From NCBI RefSeq assembly GCF_016900655.1, contig NZ_JACJKH010000024.1, positions 1-55,551 on the forward strand: 55,551 nucleotides of DNA. Direction: 5' to 3'. The translations under genes were made by a program, and so were the position numbers. The notes under the pieces were generated by a model. The model made no database searches, was not told the DNA's origin, and saw nothing but the letters and a program-made list of their open reading frames with translations. Numbering within the stretch: the stretch's first letter is position 1; each line of letters opens with the position of its first letter. Below, in pieces: positions 1-9,258 of the stretch. The DNA comes from Drancourtella massiliensis (GTDB taxonomy: Bacteria > Bacillota > Clostridia > Lachnospirales > Lachnospiraceae).

Positions 1-178
1 CGCTAATCCATCCCGTTACTGTTGTCTGGTTTGTGGAACTTGAAGTTCCTTGTTCTGAATAATTCTCATGAATTTTCAGGGATCGTTGTCTATTGTTCAG
101 TTATCAAAGTTCTTGGTTTTCGTTGCCGCTCTCTCGCGACAGCTATATTAGATTATCACATCTGCTCGTTTCTGTCAA
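1..178 (-). promoter_or_regulatory. Probable rRNA operon promoter and leader, transcribed leftward out of the window
   Basis: Read on the minus strand, a -35 TTGACA (173-178) and -10 TAATCT (150-155) are separated by exactly 17 bp, with T/A tracts upstream (about 183-210) that resemble an UP element. The leader then carries a GCTGTCGCGA segment and further down CTTTGATAACTGAACAATA, which resembles the boxA-like antitermination region found upstream of Clostridia 16S rRNA genes. No protein is supported here. The rRNA genes themselves would lie left of base 1, so this call is inference from promoter quality and leader wording. Confidence 0.6.
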
Positions 179-259
179 GCACTTTTTTAAAACTTTTTTG
201 TTTTTTTGATCTGATAATCTGTTCTTTATTTATCACCCGAAAAAGGGCAATAAATAAAA

Positions 260-347
260 CGGAGAAAGAGGGATTTGAACCCTCGCGCCGGTTGCCCGAC
301 CTACACCCTTAGCAGGGGCGCCTCTTCAGCCTCTTGAGTATTTCTCC
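260..347 (-). tRNA. tRNA-Ser(GCU)
   Basis: An 88-nt class II tRNA can be folded on the minus strand. The acceptor stem GGAGAAA/TTTCTCC closes it and the discriminator base is G (position 260). The anticodon stem CGCCC/GGGTG holds loop CTGCTAA with anticodon GCT. A long variable arm (GTCGGGCAACCGGC region) and a T-arm with GGTTCAAATCC complete it. The long variable arm and G discriminator are serine identity features. No CCA is encoded; an AT-rich tail follows. Confidence 0.95.
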
Positions 348-399
348 GGATACTGAATTCATGTCAGTATTTTATTATGCGTTCCATAACGCATGAGTA

Positions 400-428
400 A
401 TTATACTAAACTCCTTTCTTATTGTCAA
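400..428 (-). promoter_or_regulatory. Promoter of tRNA-Ser
   Basis: On the minus strand a perfect TTGACA (423-428), 17-bp spacer and perfect TATAAT (400-405) lie about 50 bp upstream of the tRNA 5' end. This is a full-consensus sigma-A type promoter, as expected for a stable RNA gene. Confidence 0.85.
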
Positions 429-635
429 GCAGAATTTTTCGGTTTTCTTGCCAATTTTTGAAATTTCACTTTTTTCATCTTTCATTATATAATTCTCTCT
501 CCGTTTTTCCTGTTTTAATTTAAGAAAGCCGGAAAGATACGCATTCTTTCTTGACATCATTTTTTCTGAATTCTACAATGATTTTAGACAGATGAGATGA
601 ACTTACGATCTGTAATCTAGAATGGAGGTGTTTAT

Positions 636-1559
636 ATGTTACATGAAGTTCAGTTTCCATCTTATAATGAACGTGATACCGTCTGTGGCTGGATTTACGT
701 TCCCGCTGCAAAGCCGAAGGGCATTGTCCAGCTGATCCACGGATATGGTGAACACTCACGAAGATATCTTCACATGATTTCAGCCTTTGTGGATGCCGGC
801 TATATTGTTGCGGCCGATGATCATGTAGGACATGGAAAAACGGCTATGATGAACGATACCTGGGGAGACTGGGGTGACAAGGGATGCCATACTATGATGG
901 AAGATGAACATGCACTGACCGGGATTGTCCGCGAAAAATATCCGGAGCTTCCATATTTTCTTTTCGGACACAGCATGGGATCTTTTATCGCAAGAGATTA
1001 TGCAGCCAAATATGGTGCAGAGCTGACCGGTGTCACAATCTGCGGTACCGCCGGTGTTTTCCGGGGAGCCGGGGAGGCGGAGGAGGAACTGAAATCAGTT
1101 GTCGACGGTGGCCATGGCGATGAGGCAGATCCGTCCTATGCCGGAAAACTTCTCGGATGGATGTGTGAACGCTGCGAAAGCTCTGCTCTCGGCAATGAAT
1201 GGATTTGTTCTGATCCATATGTTCAGAAAGACCATGCGGAAGATCCGTTCGATGCTTTTACCAAGCCAACGCTGAATCGTTCTCTTTACTATTTCACTCA
1301 GATGATGCGTGTAATCACAGGAAAAGAGTGGGCTGAAAAAGTACCTGCTTCTCTGCCATTCTATAATATTGGAGGAGATCAGGATCCGGTCGGCAACTAT
1401 GGTCAGGGTCTCTATGAAGTATCCAACTGGCTTCATGATACCGGGCATCAGGTTCAGACAAAAGTGTATCCTGGATACCGCCATGAAATTCACAATTACG
1501 CAGACATCCGCTGTGATGTAGAACAGGGGATTATCGACTTCATGGACAGTCTGATCTGA
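636..1559 (+). CDS. Alpha/beta hydrolase (serine aminopeptidase S33 / monoacylglycerol-lipase type)
   Basis: This 307-residue protein has the layout of a soluble alpha/beta-fold hydrolase. An HGYGEHSRRY oxyanion-hole segment lies near residue 36. The nucleophile elbow GHSMGS is near residue 112, and a late His (GYRHEIHN) is near the C-terminus with an Asp-rich GGDQDPVG acid loop before it. These are the features of the lysophospholipase/monoacylglycerol lipase branch, which hydrolyses acyl esters of glycerol or related lipids; the actual substrate cannot be read from sequence. It has no signal peptide or membrane segment. The start follows GGAGGTG with good spacing. It stands alone and is read opposite to the glycerol operon, with which it shares the terminator at 1597-1644. 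Confidence 0.85.
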   Translation: MLHEVQFPSYNERDTVCGWIYVPAAKPKGIVQLIHGYGEHSRRYLHMISAFVDAGYIVAADDHVGHGKTAMMNDTWGDWGDKGCHTMMEDEHALTGIVREKYPELPYFLFGHSMGSFIARDYAAKYGAELTGVTICGTAGVFRGAGEAEEELKSVVDGGHGDEADPSYAGKLLGWMCERCESSALGNEWICSDPYVQKDHAEDPFDAFTKPTLNRSLYYFTQMMRVITGKEWAEKVPASLPFYNIGGDQDPVGNYGQGLYEVSNWLHDTGHQVQTKVYPGYRHEIHNYADIRCDVEQGIIDFMDSLI

Positions 1560-1596
1560 CATCCGGCTCCGATAAGATATTCTGCATAAATAATTA

Positions 1597-1644
1597 AAAT
1601 GTGCCGTACAGGAATTATATTCTTTTCCGTGTACGGCACATTTT
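1597..1644. terminator. Bidirectional terminator between hydrolase and glp operon
   Basis: Inverted repeat AAAATGTGCCGTAC (1597-1609) and GTACGGCACATTTT (1631-1644) with a T-rich side on each strand. It can end both the converging hydrolase gene and the leftward glp operon. Confidence 0.85.
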
Positions 1645-1650
1645 ATTTCT

Positions 1651-2016
1651 TTATGCTTTTTCTACATGTTTCGTCGCAACAATATCCACGCCTGTCCCGG
1701 CCACATCTTTCAGGATTACGTCGCCAATCTTTACCGGAGCTTCTTTCTCGATTCCTTTGAGTGCTTTGACGCAGTCAAAAATCTTCCCTTTTGGAATATC
1801 TTCCTTTGTCTTTACCGATACCATATCTTCAGCTCCGCCTTTTACCCGGATGGTGGAAGTCACAATCCGGGTCGGATTTGTCACTTCCTTTCTCGCGTAG
1901 ATATCGCCTCTTTTGCATGTATTTCCTGTAACACTTACGACCTGTCCATCTTCCATCTCTACCGTAATCGGGCAGCCCATCGGACAGCTGATACAGGTTA
2001 AATGTCGAATTTCCAT
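1651..2016 (-). CDS. DUF1667 family protein, small Cys-rich redox partner
   Basis: This 121-residue protein has an N-terminal CISCPMGC motif (about residues 8-15) and a later CKRGDIYA motif (about 33-40). Four conserved cysteines could bind a metal or iron-sulfur centre. This matches the DUF1667 family, which is repeatedly found next to GlpA-like flavoproteins. It is the last gene of the glp operon, only 2 bp after the upstream flavoprotein stop, so the two are probably translated together. Role inferred from context: an electron-transfer or assembly component that links glycerol-3-phosphate oxidation to a second flavoprotein. No enzymatic function is established from the sequence. Confidence 0.85.
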   Translation of the reverse strand: MEIRHLTCISCPMGCPITVEMEDGQVVSVTGNTCKRGDIYARKEVTNPTRIVTSTIRVKGGAEDMVSVKTKEDIPKGKIFDCVKALKGIEKEAPVKIGDVILKDVAGTGVDIVATKHVEKA

Positions 2017-2018
2017 TT

Positions 2019-3284
2019 CTACGCCTCCTCTATTGTTACTGTAATTATTTTCAGGTCAGCATGCTGAGAAAGTTGTTCCTTTGTCAGCCTGATCTCTTCC
2101 ATCTCGCCCGGAGCCACAATCTGACGTCTGCGGCGAATGACCCTTTCCTGATCAAAATATACACTTACATAACAATTTTTAAATACTGCTCCCGCACGGA
2201 AGCGTACAGTAAGCTCATTTTCCATCCGTTCCGGATCAATCGTGGATGGAACCGTATAGCGTACTCCTCCTGTCGGATTCATTGTGATTCTCCGCCCGCT
2301 TCCCGGTCTGCTTTCGCCTTTTACATACGCTGCCGCATGTTTTCCCGCCGCAGCTGCCTCCTCAGACACAAAGTCCACCAGGTCATGTACGTGAAGCACG
2401 TTTCCGCATGCAAAGACTCCCTCAATATTTGTCTCAAGACTCTCATTGACAACCGGACCGGATGTAACTCTGCTCATTTCCACACCCATGCCGCGTGAAA
2501 GTTCGTTCTCCGGAATCAATCCGACAGAAAGCAGAAGTGTGTCACATGAATACTCTTCTTCCGTTCCAGGAATTGGTTTCCCGTTTTGATCCACTTCGGC
2601 CAGTGTGACTCCTTCCAGCCGTTCCTTTCCCTTGATGTCTACAACTGTATGACTTAATTTCAGCGGAATTCCATAATCGTCGAGACATTGAACAATATTC
2701 CTCTTCAGTCCTCCGGAATACGGCATCAGCTCCGCTACCACTTTGACTTTTGCCCCTTCAAGCGTCATTCTCCTGGCCATAATCAATCCGATATCTCCGG
2801 AGCCAAGGATCACGATCTCACGCCCCGGCATCATGCCTTCCATGTTGACCAGTCTCTGTGCAGTACCAGCGGAATAAATGCCTGCCGGACGATATCCCGG
2901 AATATTCAGCGCTCCTCTGGACCGCTCCCTGCAGCCCATAGACAAAATGACAGCCTTTGCCTGAATTTCAAACAGCCCTTCTTCCTTATTCATGGCCGTT
3001 ACCACTTTTTCATGGCTGATATCCATAACCATGGTATTCAGCCGGTATTCAATGCCAAGTTCAACGACCTGATCAATAAACCGCTGGGCGTATTCCGGTC
3101 CGGTCAGTTCTTCCTGAAAAGTATGGAGGCCAAATCCATTATGAATACACTGGTTCAGGATTCCGCCAAGCTCCTTGTCTCTTTCCAGAATCAGAATACT
3201 GTCTGTTCCATTTCTTTTTGCTGAGACTGCGGCTGCAAGCCCTGCCGGTCCTCCCCCGATGATGACAATATCATAGTTTTTCAT
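2019..3284 (-). CDS. NAD(P)/FAD-dependent oxidoreductase of the glp operon
   Basis: This 421-residue flavoprotein resembles the thioredoxin-reductase/NADH-oxidase class. It has an N-terminal FAD Rossmann motif IIGGGPAGLAAA and a second nucleotide-binding motif VILGSGDIGL around residue 158. A late FAD-contact ACGNVLHVHDLVD segment sits near residue 292. Its C-terminal extension (about 330-421) is beta-rich and unlike thioredoxin reductase. The gene lies 17 bp downstream of the GlpA-like gene and 2 bp upstream of the DUF1667 gene. Such a trio is likely to pass electrons from glycerol-3-phosphate to NAD(P)+ or another carrier; that direction is inference. Confidence 0.85.
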   Translation of the reverse strand: MKNYDIVIIGGGPAGLAAAVSAKRNGTDSILILERDKELGGILNQCIHNGFGLHTFQEELTGPEYAQRFIDQVVELGIEYRLNTMVMDISHEKVVTAMNKEEGLFEIQAKAVILSMGCRERSRGALNIPGYRPAGIYSAGTAQRLVNMEGMMPGREIVILGSGDIGLIMARRMTLEGAKVKVVAELMPYSGGLKRNIVQCLDDYGIPLKLSHTVVDIKGKERLEGVTLAEVDQNGKPIPGTEEEYSCDTLLLSVGLIPENELSRGMGVEMSRVTSGPVVNESLETNIEGVFACGNVLHVHDLVDFVSEEAAAAGKHAAAYVKGESRPGSGRRITMNPTGGVRYTVPSTIDPERMENELTVRFRAGAVFKNCYVSVYFDQERVIRRRRQIVAPGEMEEIRLTKEQLSQHADLKIITVTIEEA

Positions 3285-3301
3285 CTCCGAAGCCTTCCTT
3301 T

Positions 3302-4738
3302 CTACAATCTGTCTTTATTTGTACCGACGACAAGCCGGGACTCTCCGCCCGTTTTTGTAATTTCGGACATGTCTTTTCCCAGTTCCCGTGCGAGAATTTC
3401 CATGGTTCTTGGCGAGCAGAATCCAGACTGGCATCTTCCCATTCCTGCCCGTGTACGCCTTTTTACTCCATCCAAAGATTTTGCACCGAGCGGACGGTGA
3501 ATGGCATCCAGAATCTCTCCTTCTGTAATCATTTCGCACCTGCAGATCACATTTCCGTATGCCGGCTCCTTCCGGATCAGCTCCGCATGTTCTTCCGTTG
3601 ACAGCGTATTTGGATCAAGAATACCTTTCCTTGTCTCTATGAAATGCTCCTTCTTCTCCAGCCTCATTTTTTCTTTCAGAATATCCGCCACCATCTCCCC
3701 AATTGCCGGACAGCTGGTAAGTCCAGGGGATTCAATTCCCGCACAGTCAATAAATCCTTTTGCGTCCTCAACTTCTCCGATGATAAATTCACTGCCATCC
3801 TCATGAGCACGAAGTCCTGCAAATGATGTGATGACCTGTCTCATCGGAAGGTCTTTCACACTTTGTCCCGCCTTTGTGATAACCTCATCAAGTCCTTCTC
3901 TGGTCGTATTGGTTCCTTCTTTATTTTCAATATCATTCGCAGTCGGTCCCAGAAGCAGATTGCCGTGTACCGTCGGTGTCACAAGAACGCCCTTTCCATA
4001 TTTTGTCGGAAGAGAAAAGATGGTTCTGCTCACATGCTGACCGGCTGTCTTATCAAGCAGACAGTATTCCCCTTTTCTCGGCGTGATGTGAATCTTTTTC
4101 CTGCTGACCATATTGTGAAAACGGTCTGCATACACCCCGGCCGCATTAACAACGTACCTTGTCTGGAAATTTCCATGATTTGTATGAAGTTCATATCCGC
4201 CGTCAATCTTGACAATGTTCTCCACTTCTGTTCCTAATCGAAATTCCACTCCGTTCTCACATGCGTTTTCCGCCAGAGCAATATTCAGTTCAAACGGACA
4301 GACAATCCCTGCTGTTGGCGCATAAAGTGCCGCACAGACCTGATCATCCAGATTCGGCTCCATGGCCTTTGCCTCTTCTCCGCTGATGATTTTTAAGTCT
4401 CTGACTCCATTTTTCAGTCCTTTCTCGTACAGTTCCTGCAGTTTCGGCATATCCGTTTCGTTCAGACAGATGACAAGAGAACCGATTCTCCGAAACGGAA
4501 AATCCAGGTCTTTTGAAAGCTGTTCCATCATCTCATTCCCTTTGACATTCAGTTTTGCCATCAAAGATCCCGGAACTGCATCATACCCTGCGTGTACAAT
4601 CGCGCTGTTGGCTTTTGATGTTCCGCAGCAGACATCCTCCTCTTTTTCCAGGACACAGGCTTTGATCTTGTATCGGGAAAGTTCCCTCGCGGATGCCGCG
4701 CCGGATACGCCCCCTCCGATTATGATCACATCATACAT
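3302..4738 (-). CDS. glpA: Glycerol-3-phosphate dehydrogenase/oxidase-like flavoprotein with BFD-type [2Fe-2S] domain
   Basis: This 478-residue protein starts with the FAD motif VIIIGGGVSGAASARELS and carries a DAO-type catalytic core to about residue 360. The C-terminal ~85 residues hold a BFD-like [2Fe-2S] domain with CRC, later CQSGFC, and an RRRTRAGMG-like segment (KRRTRAGMGRCQ). That domain distinguishes anaerobic GlpA-type dehydrogenases from oxygen-dependent GlpO. It would oxidise sn-glycerol-3-phosphate to dihydroxyacetone phosphate. It sits 33 bp after glpK, so substrate is made by the preceding gene product. It has no membrane segment, and no glpB/glpC subunits are present. The two downstream genes may replace them. 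Confidence 0.85.
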   Translation of the reverse strand: MYDVIIIGGGVSGAASARELSRYKIKACVLEKEEDVCCGTSKANSAIVHAGYDAVPGSLMAKLNVKGNEMMEQLSKDLDFPFRRIGSLVICLNETDMPKLQELYEKGLKNGVRDLKIISGEEAKAMEPNLDDQVCAALYAPTAGIVCPFELNIALAENACENGVEFRLGTEVENIVKIDGGYELHTNHGNFQTRYVVNAAGVYADRFHNMVSRKKIHITPRKGEYCLLDKTAGQHVSRTIFSLPTKYGKGVLVTPTVHGNLLLGPTANDIENKEGTNTTREGLDEVITKAGQSVKDLPMRQVITSFAGLRAHEDGSEFIIGEVEDAKGFIDCAGIESPGLTSCPAIGEMVADILKEKMRLEKKEHFIETRKGILDPNTLSTEEHAELIRKEPAYGNVICRCEMITEGEILDAIHRPLGAKSLDGVKRRTRAGMGRCQSGFCSPRTMEILARELGKDMSEITKTGGESRLVVGTNKDRL

Positions 4739-4771
4739 CTCTTCTCGTCTCCCTTCTTCCTGACACCATTC

Positions 4772-6900
<2,129 letters not shown>

Positions 6901-6920
6901 TCTGATTCTCCGGAATCAGA
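6901..6920 (-). promoter_or_regulatory. Hairpin sequestering the glpP ribosome binding site
   Basis: The 20-nt sequence directly before the ATG at 6898-6900 is a perfect 8-bp stem (TCTGATTC/GAATCAGA) with a 4-nt loop. On the coding strand the GGAG Shine-Dalgarno overlaps the loop and stem. It could limit initiation at 6900 in favour of 6876, or serve as a regulatory switch. Confidence 0.5.
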
Positions 6921-6943
6921 AACTCTATCCTCCTCTGTTTCCA

Positions 6944-6993
6944 GAAAAAAAGAAGAGCAAAACAAAACAACATCTCTGTTGTCCTGTTGCTCT
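6944..6993 (-). terminator. Leader terminator upstream of glpP, probable GlpP antitermination target
   Basis: On the minus strand AGAGCAACAGGACAAC pairs with GTTGTTTTGTTTTGCTCT (6954-6993, with internal bulges), followed by TCTTTTTTTCT. It lies between the promoter at 7026-7054 and glpP. This is the arrangement of Bacillus glp leaders, where GlpP with glycerol-3-phosphate allows read-through. Confidence 0.75.
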
Positions 6994-7025
6994 CCCGTCT
7001 CAGCATTTGTTCTTCAATTAAGAAA

Positions 7026-7054
7026 ATTTTATCATAATGCTGTCTCTTTTACAA
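7026..7054 (-). promoter_or_regulatory. Promoter of the glp operon
   Basis: Minus-strand -35 TTGTAA (7049-7054), 17-bp spacer, -10 TAAAAT (7026-7031). It sits just upstream of the leader terminator. Confidence 0.65.
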
Positions 7055-7080
7055 GAGATCCTGCCGAAATTCTTATGGTA

Positions 7081-7791
7081 TCAGATATTCTTTTCTATTG
7101 TCTGTTCGATCCTTTTTTTTACCTCTGCTGCAATCTCCGTCGTTTTCATGTCTTTGTATTCTTCGTAATACATCGGTTTCAAAAAATGAACCTGTACAGT
7201 CACCGGTTTGATGCTGTTTGTATCAAACGGCTTAAATGCGTCAATCAGTGCCACCGGAATGATCGGACATTTTGCCTTTGTTGCCGATTTGAAGCTTCCT
7301 CCTTTGAAAGTCCCCGGTTTATTTCCCTCTTTAGATCTTGTTCCCTCCGCAAAAATCAGGTAATTTCTTCCACTTTTCACTTCATTTGTCACATCGATGA
7401 TGACCTGCATGGCCTGCCTGACATCCTCCCTGTCAATCATGTACGCCTTCATGCAGGCAAAGACCTGTTTCAGAAACGGAATATTGGCAATTTCCTTTTT
7501 TGCGACAACCGAAAAAGGAACCGGGCATGCCTCAAGCACTGCCAGCACATCGTAAAGCCCCTGATGGTTTGGGAAAAACATAAATCCGTTTTCTTTCGGG
7601 ATGTTTTCCTGTCCGTGTACTTCGATATGGACGCTGCCTCCCTTATTTGCCTTGTGGTCAATATACTTTAAAAGGCGGTATCGCTCTTCTTCCGTATATT
7701 TATCTACGTGGCTGGCGTAATAGCACAGTTTAATCCATCCGTACGGAACAAAAATCAGATTCCGGATGACCATCATTAATATACGCTTCAT
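7081..7791 (-). CDS. plsC: 1-acyl-sn-glycerol-3-phosphate acyltransferase (PlsC family)
   Basis: This 236-residue PlsC-type acyltransferase has the catalytic HX4D motif as NHQGLYD (about residues 76-82). The glycerol-phosphate binding block FAEGTRSKEG is near residue 148, and a hydrophobic N-terminus can anchor it at the membrane. It would acylate lysophosphatidic acid to phosphatidic acid in phospholipid synthesis. It is 13 bp downstream of the fumarase beta gene and read in the same direction, so probably co-transcribed. It lies next to the glp operon but behind a separate promoter; both handle glycerol-phosphate compounds, which may be coincidental. Confidence 0.9.
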   Translation of the reverse strand: MKRILMMVIRNLIFVPYGWIKLCYYASHVDKYTEEERYRLLKYIDHKANKGGSVHIEVHGQENIPKENGFMFFPNHQGLYDVLAVLEACPVPFSVVAKKEIANIPFLKQVFACMKAYMIDREDVRQAMQVIIDVTNEVKSGRNYLIFAEGTRSKEGNKPGTFKGGSFKSATKAKCPIIPVALIDAFKPFDTNSIKPVTVQVHFLKPMYYEEYKDMKTTEIAAEVKKRIEQTIEKNI

Positions 7792-7804
7792 TTTTCTTCT
7801 CCTC

Positions 7805-8356
7805 TTATGCTTTCCTGTACTGTTCTATTGCTGTTTCGTACAGATTATTTCCTTTGCTGTCTGCCACTACGATAACCGGGAAATCTTTCACATACAGTTT
7901 GCGTACTGCCTCTGTTCCAAGATCCTCATAGGCAATCACTTCCGATGACTGGATGCACTTTGATAAAAGAGCTCCTGCTCCTCCGACAGCCGCAAAATAG
8001 ACTGCCTTGTTTCTTACAACCGCATCCAGCACTTCCCTGCTTCTCTTTCCTTTTCCGATCATGGCTCCAAGGCCAAGATTCAAAAGTTCCGGTGTGTATT
8101 TATCCATACGGCTTGCCGTTGTCGGTCCTGCTGATCCGATCTGACGTCCTTCTCTTGCCGGAGACGGCCCCATATAATAAATCATCTGACCTTTTATATC
8201 AAACGGAAGTGCCTCTCCCCTGTCCAGAGTTTCCTTCATCCGCTTATGCGCGGCATCTCTTGCCGTATAAATCGTACCTGTAATATAGACATAATCTCCC
8301 GCCGTCAGTTCTTCGGCAGTCTTTTTATCGATCGGTGCGCTGATCTGCTTTTCCAT
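7805..8356 (-). CDS. fumB: Fumarate hydratase class I, beta subunit
   Basis: This 183-residue protein corresponds to the C-terminal domain of iron-sulfur class I fumarases/tartrate dehydratases. It shows YITGTIYTARDAAHKR near the N-terminus and the GSAGPTTASRMD motif around residue 88. With the alpha subunit it interconverts fumarate and malate in the cytoplasm. The open frame extends 29 codons upstream, but those codons overlap the alpha stop region and do not fit the family, so the ATG at 8356 preceded by AAGGA is chosen. The alpha gene lies 47 bp upstream. Confidence 0.93.
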   Translation of the reverse strand: MEKQISAPIDKKTAEELTAGDYVYITGTIYTARDAAHKRMKETLDRGEALPFDIKGQMIYYMGPSPAREGRQIGSAGPTTASRMDKYTPELLNLGLGAMIGKGKRSREVLDAVVRNKAVYFAAVGGAGALLSKCIQSSEVIAYEDLGTEAVRKLYVKDFPVIVVADSKGNNLYETAIEQYRKA

Positions 8357-8403
8357 CGTCTTATCCTTCCTTTCTGTATTCCATCTTTCTGCTGAGGTTC
8401 TTC

Positions 8404-9246
8404 CTACAGTTCCCGGACAATATGCCGGTTGACGTGGCAGCATATATTGACCGCCACCGGAAGTCCTGCAATATGTGTCGGATAAGTATTGATATGAACT
8501 GCCAGAGCTGTTGTAGTGCCTCCAAGTCCGCCCGGACCGATTCCAAGTCCGTTGATCTTTTCCAGCATTTCCTCTTCCAGTTCCCTGACATACGGAATCG
8601 TGGAATGAGCCCCGGTCTCACGTGTCAATGCCTGCTTTGCCATCAGTGCGCATTTTTCAAAAGTTCCCCCGATACCGACTCCTACCACCATCGGCGGACA
8701 GGCATTCGGACCCGCCTCGCTGACCGCCTTTAATATTGCGTCTTTGACTCCCTCGATGCCATCTGCCGGCTTTAACATGAAAACCCGGCTCATATTTTCA
8801 CTTCCGAATCCTTTTGGTGCCACCGTAATCCGGACAGTATCTCCAGGGACAATGGAATAATGAATAACAGCCGGTGTATTATCTCCTGTATTGACCCGCT
8901 CAATCGGATCCCCTACAACAGATTTTCTCAGATATCCTTCGGTATAGCCTTTACGCACACCTTCATTGACAGCCTCCTCGACGGCTCCGCCCTCCAGATG
9001 GACATCCTGTCCGACCTCCAGAAAGACAACCGCCATCCCGGTATCCTGGCAGATCGGAATCATCTCATCCGCCGCAATCTGAAGATTTTCAGAAAGCTGT
9101 CCGAGAATCTGCCGTCCAAGCGGGGATGCTTCTGTCTCCTGAGAGTGTTTTAAGGCAGCCTCCATATCTTTTGAGAGATAATGGTTGGCTTCTATGCACA
9201 TTTCTTTGATGTTCTCTGTGATCTCACTGACATTTACTGTACGCAT
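8404..9246 (-). CDS. fumA: Fumarate hydratase class I, alpha subunit
   Basis: This 280-residue subunit carries the oxygen-sensitive [4Fe-4S] centre of class I fumarase. Candidate ligand cysteines are in PICQDTGMAVVF (about residue 64), NACPPMVVGVGIGG (about 181) and AVNICCHVNRH near the C-terminus. It works with the beta subunit encoded next. The start at 9246 follows AAGGAG with 8-nt spacing. Split alpha/beta fumarases are usual in strict anaerobes; an L(+)-tartrate dehydratase is the main alternative, but no tartrate transporter is nearby. Confidence 0.93.
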   Translation of the reverse strand: MRTVNVSEITENIKEMCIEANHYLSKDMEAALKHSQETEASPLGRQILGQLSENLQIAADEMIPICQDTGMAVVFLEVGQDVHLEGGAVEEAVNEGVRKGYTEGYLRKSVVGDPIERVNTGDNTPAVIHYSIVPGDTVRITVAPKGFGSENMSRVFMLKPADGIEGVKDAILKAVSEAGPNACPPMVVGVGIGGTFEKCALMAKQALTRETGAHSTIPYVRELEEEMLEKINGLGIGPGGLGGTTTALAVHINTYPTHIAGLPVAVNICCHVNRHIVREL

Positions 9247-9258
9247 CGTGTTTTCTCC

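Noticed and set aside
22-312. A 96-residue plus-strand open frame
   Set aside because: It crosses the rRNA-type promoter and tRNA-Ser on the opposite strand and has no ribosome site or family likeness.
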